A stretch of 8,303 nt of DNA, from assembly GCA_035718085.1 (NCBI GenBank), contig DASTHS010000300.1:1-8303 (forward strand). Direction: 5' to 3'. This document shows, piece after piece, positions 1 to 6,349 of this stretch (its first letter is position 1; each line of letters opens with the position of its first letter). The notes below the pieces were generated by a model. The model was not told where the DNA came from. It searched no databases and worked only from the letters and a program-made list of their open reading frames with translations. The translations under genes were made by a program, and so were the position numbers. Origin of the DNA: DASTHS01 sp035718085. Its GTDB lineage: Bacteria > Actinomycetota > Acidimicrobiia > Acidimicrobiales > Palsa-688.

Positions 1-924
1 GAAGCGTCCGGCCGCCTCCAGCAGCCGGGTCACCCGCCCCCGGTGGCCGCGGTAGGGCTCGAGCAGCTCGAGCATCTCCTCGTCGGTGCCCCGCGCCCGG
101 CCGGCCAGGTTCCACACGACGGTGTTCTTCAGGTGGTAGTCGCCCACGCTCACTGCGTCGGGGTCGCCCAGGGCGACACGGCTGACCTCGGCGACGGTCC
201 AGGCCCCGACGCCGGGCAGGGCGGCGAGGCGGCGCGCCACGTCCGACGCCGCCCGCCGGCCGGCCCGCCCCGGGGGCGGGGGCGGGGCCGGCGGGTCGAG
301 GCGGTCGGCGAGCCCGCACGCCGTGGCGATGGTCGCCGCCCGCTTGCGCTCCACGCCGGCCCGGTGGAACGTCCACGACGGCACCTGCGCCCACACCTCC
401 GGCGCCGGGGGCACCAGCATGCCGAGGGCGCCGGCCGGCCCCGGGGCGGGCGTGCCCAGCTGTGCCACCAGCGCCACCCAGCTGCGGTGGGCCTGCAGGC
501 CGGTGACCTTCTGCTCGAGCACCGCCGGCACCAGCGCCTCGGTGACCGCCCCGGTGGCGGGGATGCGCAGCCCCGGCAGCTGGCGGCGCAACGCGGCCAG
601 CAGCGACGCGCCCGGGCCCCGGGCACCGGCCAGCTGCTCGGCGAAGCCGGTGTCGTCGTCGTCGGCGCCGGCCATGGCCGCCAGGTGCTCGACCGCCCAG
701 GCCGCGCCGGGCCCCCACGCGCTGCCGGTCAGCTCGGCTACCCGGGGGTCGACCTCGAGGCGCACGCTCACCGGCCCGGCGGGGGTGCGCGTCGCCCGCC
801 ACACGGTGGCGCCGTCGACGACGGTGCAGCGGTCGCGCCGCCCGCGGCGCAGCGGCCCGAGGGTGCGGCGGAGGTCGAGGGGGCCGCCGAGCGGCACCCG
901 GCGGCGCAGCGGGGCGGGGGCCAT
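1..924 (-). CDS. AlkA-type 3-methyladenine DNA glycosylase (HhH-GPD), 3' end missing
   Basis: Base-excision repair enzyme expected to remove alkylated purines such as 3-methyladenine from DNA by cleaving the N-glycosidic bond. The reading frame gives 308 codons without a stop and leaves the window at base 1. A variable N-terminal domain is followed by the glycosylase core: VLEQKVTG near residues 135-142, a helix-hairpin-helix LPGVGAWT near 236-243, and VGDYHLKN near 260-267, whose Asp (about 262) matches the catalytic Asp238 of E. coli AlkA. The last visible residues, LLEPYRGHRGRV and LLEAAGRF, are typical of the family's C-terminus, so probably only a few residues are lost. The start is ATG at 924; an in-frame stop lies at 937-939, and no other start codon lies between. 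No Shine-Dalgarno sequence is visible. It is divergent from tyrS with a 42-bp gap. The family call is secure; exact substrate range is inferred. Confidence 0.92.
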   Translation of the reverse strand, partial: MAPAPLRRRVPLGGPLDLRRTLGPLRRGRRDRCTVVDGATVWRATRTPAGPVSVRLEVDPRVAELTGSAWGPGAAWAVEHLAAMAGADDDDTGFAEQLAGARGPGASLLAALRRQLPGLRIPATGAVTEALVPAVLEQKVTGLQAHRSWVALVAQLGTPAPGPAGALGMLVPPAPEVWAQVPSWTFHRAGVERKRAATIATACGLADRLDPPAPPPPPGRAGRRAASDVARRLAALPGVGAWTVAEVSRVALGDPDAVSVGDYHLKNTVVWNLAGRARGTDEEMLELLEPYRGHRGRVTRLLEAAGRF

Positions 925-966
925 GGCGGCCCGAGGCTAGGCGCCCGGCGTGCCACCCTTGGGGCC
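925..966. promoter_or_regulatory. Short divergent spacer between glycosylase gene and tyrS
   Basis: These 42 bp separate the two divergent start codons. I see no convincing -35/-10 pair and no strong Shine-Dalgarno for either gene. Two ordinary leadered promoters would not fit, so inference points either to leaderless transcripts or to promoters lying inside the opposing coding regions. No TyrS T-box is possible in so small a space. Confidence 0.4.
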
Positions 967-2241
967 ATGACGTTGCTCGACGACCTGCGCTGGCGGGGGC
1001 TGCTCCACCAGGTGACCGACGAGGGGGCGCTGCTCGGGCGCCTCGGCGCCGGGCAGGTCACCGGCTACATCGGCTTCGACCCGACCGCCGACAGCCTCCA
1101 CGTCGGGCACCTCCAGCAGGTGCTGCTGCTCCGGCGCCTGCAAGACGCCGGCCACCGGCCCATCGCCCTGGTCGGCGGGGGCACCGGCATGATCGGCGAT
1201 CCCGGCGGCAAGAGCGAGGAGCGCAACCTCCTCGACGAGGCGACCGTGGAGGCCAACCGGGCGGGCATCCGCCGGCAGCTGTCGGCGTTCCTCGACTTCG
1301 ACGCCGGCCGGGCGCTGCTCGACGACAACCTGGCCTGGCTGGGCACCGCCCCGCTGCTCGAGTTCCTCCGCGACGTCGGCAAGGTGTTCAGCGTGAACGA
1401 GATGATCCGGAAAGACTCGGTGCGCACCCGCATCGACGGTCGCGACACCCACCTGAGCTTCACCGAATTCAGCTACATGCTGCTCCAGGCGTGGGACTTC
1501 CTGCAGCTGCACGACCGCTACGGCTGCACGCTGCAGATGGGCGGCTCCGACCAGTGGGGCAACATCACCGAGGGGGTCGACCTGATCCGCCGCAAGCGCG
1601 GCGTGCAGGCCTTCGGGCTGACCTCGCCGCTGCTGCTCAAGGCCGACGGCACCAAGTTCGGCAAGACCGAGTCGGGCGCGGTGTGGCTCGACCCCGCCCG
1701 CACGTCGCCGTACGCGTTCTTCCAGTTCTGGCTGCAGACCCCCGACGACGAGGTCGGCGGCCTGCTGCGCCGCCTCACGCTGCTCGGCCGGCCGGAGGTC
1801 GAGGCCCTCGATGCCGCCACCGCCGAGCGGCCCCACGTCCGTGACGCCCAGCGGGCGCTGGCCCGTCACCTGACCGCCCTGGTGCACGGCGAGGAGGAAG
1901 TCGCTCGTGTGGAGCGGGCCGCCGCCGTGTTCTTCACCGCCGACATCGCCGCCCTCGACGAGGCGACGCTGTCGTCGGTGCTGGCCGACGCCCCCTCGGC
2001 GACGGTGACCGCCGCAGAGCTCGACGGCGACCTGACGGTGGCCGCCGCCCTCCAGCGGGCCGGGCTCACCGGCTCGGTGTCGGAGGGGCGCCGGGCGGTG
2101 GCCCAGCGCGGCGCCTACGTGAACGGCACCGTCGTCGACGACGACCGGCCCCTGTCGGCCGCCGACGCCCTCCACGGCCGGTTCGTCGTGCTGCGCCGCG
2201 GCAAGCGCAACCAGGCGGTGCTGGTGGTGGCCGACCGCTGA
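967..2241 (+). CDS. tyrS: Tyrosyl-tRNA synthetase
   Basis: Class I aminoacyl-tRNA synthetase that activates tyrosine with ATP and charges tRNA-Tyr in the cytosol. The product is 424 residues, the usual bacterial TyrS length. Seen in the sequence: the N-terminal YIGFDPTADSLHVGHL block, with the HIGH-type signature as HVGH (45-48); tyrosine-binding residues Y170, Q174 and D177 in SYMLLQAWD; Q190 in QMGGSDQWGN; a KMSKS-type loop as KFGKT (230-234); and a C-terminal S4 RNA-binding domain (about 358-420) containing SVSEGRRAVAQRGAYVNG. The frame is open far upstream, to base 43, but that stretch is the antisense of the glycosylase gene. ATG 967 is chosen because the TyrS homology starts there. The ribosome site is weak (TGGGG just upstream). 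Stop TGA is at 2239-2241, inside a palindrome shared with the convergent PLD gene. Confidence 0.98.
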   Translation: MTLLDDLRWRGLLHQVTDEGALLGRLGAGQVTGYIGFDPTADSLHVGHLQQVLLLRRLQDAGHRPIALVGGGTGMIGDPGGKSEERNLLDEATVEANRAGIRRQLSAFLDFDAGRALLDDNLAWLGTAPLLEFLRDVGKVFSVNEMIRKDSVRTRIDGRDTHLSFTEFSYMLLQAWDFLQLHDRYGCTLQMGGSDQWGNITEGVDLIRRKRGVQAFGLTSPLLLKADGTKFGKTESGAVWLDPARTSPYAFFQFWLQTPDDEVGGLLRRLTLLGRPEVEALDAATAERPHVRDAQRALARHLTALVHGEEEVARVERAAAVFFTADIAALDEATLSSVLADAPSATVTAAELDGDLTVAAALQRAGLTGSVSEGRRAVAQRGAYVNGTVVDDDRPLSAADALHGRFVVLRRGKRNQAVLVVADR

Positions 2242-2254
2242 CCGGCGCGGTCAG
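2238..2254. terminator. Palindromic hairpin at the tyrS/PLD convergence, possible bidirectional terminator
   Basis: CTGACCG (2238-2244), a 3-nt loop, then CGGTCAG (2248-2254): a perfect 7-bp stem. Both stop codons lie within it, TGA of tyrS at 2239-2241 and TGA of the minus-strand PLD gene at 2251-2253. There is no T-tract on either side, so it is not a textbook intrinsic terminator. High-GC actinobacteria often have U-poor hairpins at gene ends, which keeps a terminator role plausible. Confidence 0.45.
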
Positions 2255-3813
2255 AACTCTTCGCGGGCCCGCATCGGGCGGCGCCGGCCGTCGGGGTCGT
2301 AGACCGCCCGGTAGAGCGGTCGGGTCGCCAAGCGTTGCCCGACGGGGATGCGCGGCATCCCGTAGGTGCGGAGGCGCCCGGGTGGGCGGGCCCCGACGCG
2401 GCCCCCGGCGTGCCAGGCGTCGAGGGCGGCCGCCGAGGCGGCGAAGGCGGCGAACAGCGCAGCCGGGTCGGCGAGGTCGTCGAGGTCGCTGGGACCGTGG
2501 TCGAGGTGCTCCGCGGCCAGGCGCAGACGCAGGTCGCGGGCGAGGCTGCTGGCCGCCGTGCCGTCCCCGACGACCGCGCAGGACAGCTCCGAGTCGTGGG
2601 TCCAGGATCGCCGGTTGACGTTGTCGGAGCCCACGCTGACCCAGTCGTCGTCGACGATGCACACCTTGGCGTGCACGTAGACCGGCACGCCGTCGTGGTT
2701 CTCGATGCCGTAGACCGCCACCCGCCCGGGGGCGGCCCGGGTGAGCATGCGCATGGCGTCGCGCCTGCCGATCAGGTTCGCCGGGAGGGTGAGGCGGCCG
2801 TCCTGATCGGGGTGGAGCGGGATGACGGCCACCATCCGCAGCTCGGGCGAGCGCCGCAGGGCGTCGCAGAAGCCGGCGGCGACGTCGCTCGACCACAGGT
2901 ACTGGTCCTCCAGGTAGACCAGCGACCGCGCCTTGCCCAGCGCCTTGCCGATGCCCCGGGCCACGCTGCGCTCACCGGCCGGGGCGAAGGGGTACGGCGG
3001 ACGTCGCGGCGGATAGGTGCGCAGCAGTTGCACCCCGTGCGGGCCGCAGGGAGGGGGGTCGGCGAGCTGCTCGGGCAGCGACCGGTCGGTGCCGTCGGCG
3101 CGTCGGAGCCGGTCGGCCACCAGGCGCACCGGGTTGAGCGACAGGGGGCTGCGGTCGCCCCACCGCTCGCGGAAGACCGCCTCCACGTCGCCGACCGCAG
3201 GGCCGCGCACCTCGAGCTGCACGTCGTGCCACGGCGGTGTGGGCCCGTAGACCGCCGCCATCGTCTGGGTCTGCGGATCGCCTCGGTGATCGGCGTCGTC
3301 GCGGCGGCTGTGGCAGAGGTCGATGCCGCCGACGTAGGCGACGTCGCAGGTGGGCCGGCCGGGGTGGCGCAGCACCACGAACTTCTGGTGGTGGGAGCCG
3401 CCGGGGCGCACCCGCTGGTCGAGGAGGCACACGCCGCCGGCCGCATTGATCCGCTCGCCGAGGTGGCGGTTCTCGGAGGCGGAGAACTGCAGCCGGTCGA
3501 GGTGGGAGCGCCACACCAGGCCGCGCACCACCACCCCGCGTTCGGCTGCACCGCAGAGCAGCTCTTCGACCTCGGGGCCGTCGGCCTCGAGCCGCTCGTC
3601 GGGATCGCCCCGCCAGTCGGCGAAGAGCACCAGGTCTCCACTCCGCATGGCCGTGACGGCCCCTGCCAGCGCGGCGAAGTAGGTGGCGCCGTGCACGAGT
3701 GGGCGGACGTCGTTGCCGCTGCTCCAGGCGGCGCCGCCGGGGTGACGGCGATCCAGCACGGTGGCGTCGTTGCCCCGTTCGTCGGCGCTGAGGAACCAGT
3801 CGGAGGGGGCCAT
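2251..3813 (-). CDS. Phospholipase D superfamily protein with two HKD motifs
   Basis: A 520-residue member of the PLD superfamily, whose enzymes cleave or transfer phosphodiester bonds, usually of phospholipids, through a phosphohistidine intermediate. The second motif is canonical: H381-A-K383, D388, then GSDN (395-398). The first has H142-Q-K144 in GGSHHQKFVVL, then D157 and GGID (162-165); its Asp is not at the usual spacing. The surrounding GGIDLCHSRRDD and LEDQYLW (301-307) resemble a recognised group of actinobacterial PLD-like proteins. No signal peptide or membrane segment is visible, so it is probably cytosolic. A nuclease, transferase or cardiolipin-synthase-like role cannot be excluded. 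ATG 3813 is supported by the family-like N-terminus SDWFLSADERGN, although its ribosome site is poor. It follows the PAS-GGDEF-EAL gene by 42 bp on the same strand and converges on tyrS with 9 bp between the stops. Confidence 0.9.
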   Translation of the reverse strand: MAPSDWFLSADERGNDATVLDRRHPGGAAWSSGNDVRPLVHGATYFAALAGAVTAMRSGDLVLFADWRGDPDERLEADGPEVEELLCGAAERGVVVRGLVWRSHLDRLQFSASENRHLGERINAAGGVCLLDQRVRPGGSHHQKFVVLRHPGRPTCDVAYVGGIDLCHSRRDDADHRGDPQTQTMAAVYGPTPPWHDVQLEVRGPAVGDVEAVFRERWGDRSPLSLNPVRLVADRLRRADGTDRSLPEQLADPPPCGPHGVQLLRTYPPRRPPYPFAPAGERSVARGIGKALGKARSLVYLEDQYLWSSDVAAGFCDALRRSPELRMVAVIPLHPDQDGRLTLPANLIGRRDAMRMLTRAAPGRVAVYGIENHDGVPVYVHAKVCIVDDDWVSVGSDNVNRRSWTHDSELSCAVVGDGTAASSLARDLRLRLAAEHLDHGPSDLDDLADPAALFAAFAASAAALDAWHAGGRVGARPPGRLRTYGMPRIPVGQRLATRPLYRAVYDPDGRRRPMRAREEF

Positions 3814-3855
3814 CGCCCGTCTGTACCCATGCGGCCCGGTGGCCCCCCTGGCTGC

Positions 3856-5589
3856 TCAGCCGAGGGCACCCCCGGCGACGGTGCCCTCCTGGCGGGCGAA
3901 GAGCGCTTCGATCGCGAGGGCGGGCCCGGCCTCGGCGAAGAAGTGCCCCTGGGCGCGGTCGCAGCCCAACGTTGCGAGCTGCTCCGCCTGCGCGGCGGTC
4001 TCGACGCCCTCGGCCACGACCTCCATCCCCAGGGCGTGGGACAGGTGCACCACGGACGCGACGATCGCCGTCCCCGTCCCCGTCGCCCTCGCCGTGAGCT
4101 CGGCGACGAAGGATCGATCGATCTTCACGAAGTCGAGCGGGAAGACGCGCAGGTAGGAGAGCGAGGAGTAGCCGGTCCCGAAGTCGTCGAGGCCAACCTT
4201 CACGCCCGCCTCCCGGAGCGTCTCGAGGCTGCTCATGGCCGAGTTCGATGCGTCCATCAGGATGCGTTCGGTGACCTCGATCTGCAGGAAGTCGGCCGGC
4301 ACCCGCCGGTCGGCGAGGTCGTCGATCACCGATCGGGCGAAGCCGGCGTCGGCCAGGTGCCGGGAGGTCACGTTGATGGCGACGGCGCCGACGGCGACGG
4401 GTGGACGCCGTTGCCGCCACGCGGCGCCCTGGCCGATCACCTCTCGCATGACCCAGTCGTCGATGGTGGCGAGGAGATCGGTCTCCTCGGCCACCCCGAT
4501 GAACGCCTCGGCCTTGGTGACGGCGCCTCCATCGGCGTCCCAGACGCGGACGAGGGCCTCCGCGGCCACCGCCCGGCCGGTGGCGAGGTCGATGATCGGC
4601 TGGTAGTGGACCTCGAGCCGGTCCTCGTCGATGGCGCGGCGCAGCATGCGTTCGGTGGCCAGCCGCGCCACGGCGCGCGTGCGGAGGCTCTCGTCGAAGA
4701 CGTCGGCGCGGTCACGACCGCGATCCTTGGCCCGGTACAGCGCCAGATCGGCCTCCCGCAGCAGCTGTTCCGGGCTGCGGCCCGGCTCGCCGGTCACGGC
4801 GATGCCGGCGCTCACGGTGCAGACGAACTGCTCGTCGCCGACGACGAACGGCCGTTGCCCCTCCTCGATGATCCGGGCGCCGAGGCTGATGGCGTCGTCG
4901 GGCGTGCCGAGGTCCTCGGCGACCACGGCGAACTCGTCACCGCCGAGGCGGGCCAGCGTGTCCTGGGGGCGTACGACCCGGAGCAGGCGCTCTGCCACCT
5001 CGACGAGCACGGCGTCGCCGACGTGGTGGCCGAGGGAGTCGTTGACGAGCGTGAACCGGTCGAGGTCGATGAACACGACGCCGACCAGCCCGCGGTGCCG
5101 GTCGAGGCGGCGCAGTGCGTGGCGGAGGCGGTCCATGAACACCGTGCGGTTGGCGAGGCCGGTCAGCGGATCGGTGGCGGCGCGGCGCTGCAGCTCGAGC
5201 TCGGAGGCGCGACGCTCGGCGATGTCGCGCACCGACGACACCACCACCCGGGCCGCACCCCTGTGGGCCACCCGGGAGCGACATTCGGTCCAGCGGTAGC
5301 TGCCGTCTCGGCAACGGAACCTGCGGACGGTGAGCCCGGATGCGGTGTCCCCGGCGAGGAGATCGCGGTGGGCCTCGTTGACGAGCGACTCGTCGTCGGG
5401 GTGGGTGAACGACGCCTGCGGCTCGCCGAGGAGGTCAGCGGGGACCCAGCCGAACGACGCCGCACCGGCAACCGACGCGAACTCGTACGCCCCTTCCACC
5501 GACACCACCGTCTGCAGGTCGGCCGTGTCGCCGGCCACCAACCGGATCAGGATCGGGTCACCGGCGATCTCGGCGGGCCCTGTGCCCAT
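3856..5589 (-). CDS. PAS-GGDEF-EAL cyclic-di-GMP synthase/phosphodiesterase
   Basis: Predicted bifunctional enzyme of c-di-GMP turnover with a PAS sensor, 577 residues from the chosen start. The PAS/PAC region is about 35-130 (DGSYRW, then VRDIAERR). The diguanylate cyclase domain (about 135-300) has an intact GGDEF (216-220) and an upstream RxxD inhibitory site (RPQD, 207-210) at the standard 5-residue spacing. The EAL phosphodiesterase domain (about 310-560) keeps EAL (344-346), N406, E438 and E441 in EVTER, DDFGTG (468-473), K489, EGVE (527-530) and QG (547-548), so both domains look catalytically competent. No membrane segment is seen; it is likely cytosolic. ATG 5589 is preferred because GAGGGGG lies 8 nt upstream; ATG 5613 and ATG 5649 are in frame but have weaker sites. 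It is divergent from the toxin-antitoxin genes and followed after 42 bp by the PLD gene, a likely operon. Confidence 0.94.
   Translation of the reverse strand: MGTGPAEIAGDPILIRLVAGDTADLQTVVSVEGAYEFASVAGAASFGWVPADLLGEPQASFTHPDDESLVNEAHRDLLAGDTASGLTVRRFRCRDGSYRWTECRSRVAHRGAARVVVSSVRDIAERRASELELQRRAATDPLTGLANRTVFMDRLRHALRRLDRHRGLVGVVFIDLDRFTLVNDSLGHHVGDAVLVEVAERLLRVVRPQDTLARLGGDEFAVVAEDLGTPDDAISLGARIIEEGQRPFVVGDEQFVCTVSAGIAVTGEPGRSPEQLLREADLALYRAKDRGRDRADVFDESLRTRAVARLATERMLRRAIDEDRLEVHYQPIIDLATGRAVAAEALVRVWDADGGAVTKAEAFIGVAEETDLLATIDDWVMREVIGQGAAWRQRRPPVAVGAVAINVTSRHLADAGFARSVIDDLADRRVPADFLQIEVTERILMDASNSAMSSLETLREAGVKVGLDDFGTGYSSLSYLRVFPLDFVKIDRSFVAELTARATGTGTAIVASVVHLSHALGMEVVAEGVETAAQAEQLATLGCDRAQGHFFAEAGPALAIEALFARQEGTVAGGALG
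3862..3888 (-). other. Perfect 9-bp stem-loop over the end of the GGDEF-EAL gene
   Basis: GAGGGCACC (3862-3870) and GGTGCCCTC (3880-3888) form a perfect 9-bp inverted repeat around a 9-nt loop. On the minus-strand transcript it occupies the last codons of the GGDEF-EAL gene and ends 3 nt before its TGA, about 50 nt ahead of the PLD start. There is no T-tract. It could attenuate or terminate transcription, or protect or block the intergenic mRNA. The coding sequence there is low-conservation (EGTVAGGALG), so it is free to encode such a structure. Confidence 0.45.
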
Positions 5590-5597
5590 TGACGTTG

Positions 5598-5604
5598 CCC
5601 CCTC
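5598..5604 (-). promoter_or_regulatory. Shine-Dalgarno site deciding the GGDEF-EAL start
   Basis: On the minus strand GAGGGGG lies 8 nt before ATG 5589. The in-frame ATGs at 5613 and 5649 have no comparable purine run at a suitable distance, so translation most likely begins at 5589. Confidence 0.55.
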
Positions 5605-5707
5605 GGCGGTCATGCTCGAAGAGCGCCACCGGGGTCCGGGGCAACGCACGGTGTGGGTGGCCGCCCTGCGACCGGGCGGCGACCAACAAGGAGGATACCG
5701 CGGGGAA

Positions 5708-5720
5708 GGTCACCGTGACC
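5708..5720. promoter_or_regulatory. 13-bp perfect palindrome, candidate operator
   Basis: GGTCAC and GTGACC flank a single central C. It lies in the divergent control region between the GGDEF-EAL gene and the antitoxin, about 43 bp upstream of the likely antitoxin start. A dimeric regulator is a reasonable binder; which one, and which gene it controls, cannot be told from the sequence. On the minus strand a TATCCT box (TAnnnT type) sits nearby at 5692-5697 and could be the -10 element of the GGDEF-EAL promoter, with no recognisable -35. Confidence 0.4.
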
Positions 5721-5741
5721 GAGCATCCCAGTGCACGCGGA

Positions 5742-5759
5742 ACCATATGCCACCATATG
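5742..5759. promoter_or_regulatory. Two ACCATATG boxes 10 bp apart, candidate antitoxin operator
   Basis: ACCATATG occurs at 5742-5749 and again at 5752-5759. Each contains the palindrome CATATG, and the repeat period is 10 bp, about one helical turn. The second box includes a candidate antitoxin start codon, ATG 5757. Ribbon-helix-helix antitoxins commonly repress their own operons by binding closely spaced short palindromic or repeated sites at the promoter or start, so these boxes are good candidates for self-regulation of the toxin-antitoxin genes. This is inference from arrangement, not from a matched consensus. Confidence 0.5.
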
Positions 5760-5762
5760 TCA

Positions 5763-6017
5763 ATGGCGCGGACGCAGACGCTCGTCCAACTCTCCGACGA
5801 TCTGCTGGCCCGCCTCGACAGCAGAGCGTCTCGGGAAGGGCGGAGCAGGTCCGACTTGATCCGTCGGGCCATCGCCGCCTACCTCGCCGACGACGCCGAG
5901 GCCGCCATCGACGGGCAGCTCGCAGCGGCGTACGCCGCCCGTCCCCAAGACGATGTCGACCATGACTGGGCAGCCCTCACGGCAATCGCCAGCGATGACT
6001 GGAGTGACGTCGAGTGA
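5763..6017 (+). CDS. Ribbon-helix-helix antitoxin of a MazF-type toxin-antitoxin pair
   Basis: An 84-residue protein expected to bind DNA as a dimer through an N-terminal ribbon-helix-helix (CopG/MetJ-like) fold and to neutralise the MazF toxin encoded next. The fold covers about 1-46: the beta strand TQTLVQLSDDLL, a first helix ending near SREGRSRS, and a second helix SDLIRRAIAAYL. The acidic C-terminal tail (DDVDHDW, ending DDWSDVE) is the likely toxin-binding part. Start choice is uncertain: ATG 5763 fits the fold; ATG 5757 adds two residues; GTG 5715 would add 16 residues and has GGGGAAGG 5 nt upstream, whereas the ATGs have no clear ribosome site. Its TGA overlaps the GTG start of the toxin gene (shared GTGA at 6014-6017), indicating translational coupling. 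Self-repression through the CATATG boxes is likely. Confidence 0.87.
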   Translation: MARTQTLVQLSDDLLARLDSRASREGRSRSDLIRRAIAAYLADDAEAAIDGQLAAAYAARPQDDVDHDWAALTAIASDDWSDVE

Positions 6018-6322
6018 ACCGCGGTGAGGTCTGGTGGTTCGAGCTGCCCGAGGTCGGTCGACGACCTGGTTGCATCCTCACCCGCCAGGGTGCCATCCCT
6101 GTGTTGACGTCGCTGCTCGTCGCACCGGCGACCCGCACGGTGCGGGGCATCCCGACGGAGGTGCCCCTCGGGCCCGACAACGGCATGCCAATCGAGTGCG
6201 CGCTCGCACTCGACAACGTCCTCCCCGTGCGGAAGGCGCTGCTGACCAAGCGGATCACCCGGCTAGGCCCCGACAAGCTCGCCGAGTTGTGCGCCGCCCT
6301 CGCCATCGCCACCGGTTGCTGA
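6014..6322 (+). CDS. mazF: MazF/PemK-family endoribonuclease toxin
   Basis: A 102-residue toxin expected to cut single-stranded RNA at short specific sequences and so stop growth when not held by its antitoxin. The family signature is clear: RGEVWWFELP at 3-12, GRRP (15-18) whose R17 corresponds to the catalytic Arg25 of B. subtilis MazF, VAPAT (36-40) whose T40 corresponds to Thr48, then VPLGPDNG, LDNV and a KRITRLGPDKLAEL helix near the end. Length is normal and nothing is truncated, so it should be active. The start is GTG 6014, supported by GGAG at 6001-6004 with 9 nt spacing and by the 4-bp overlap with the antitoxin stop. The cleavage site cannot be read from the protein. Local GC is lower than in tyrS, consistent with horizontal transfer. 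Confidence 0.93.
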   Translation: MNRGEVWWFELPEVGRRPGCILTRQGAIPVLTSLLVAPATRTVRGIPTEVPLGPDNGMPIECALALDNVLPVRKALLTKRITRLGPDKLAELCAALAIATGC

Positions 6323-6349
6323 GGGCGCAGAGCATCGTCGTTCCACGGT

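Noticed and set aside
43..966. Open upstream extension of the tyrS frame
   Set aside because: It is antisense to the glycosylase gene, whose motifs are clear, and TyrS homology begins only at the ATG at 967.
937..2175. A 412-codon minus-strand frame opposite tyrS
   Set aside because: Pure shadow of tyrS; the translation is repetitive and matches no domain.
4071..4090. Short CCCCGT repeats suggestive of a tandem repeat
   Set aside because: They encode a Thr-Gly-Thr-Gly stretch within the EAL domain and are only about two units long, ordinary GC-rich codon repetition.
2335..5592. A plus-strand open frame of 1085 codons running antisense through the PLD and GGDEF-EAL genes
   Set aside because: Both minus-strand genes have strong domain matches. 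The antisense product is low-complexity (rich in G, V, H, D, A, R) with no recognisable motif. It arises because the two minus-strand genes share one frame and GC-biased third positions remove stops from the complementary frame.
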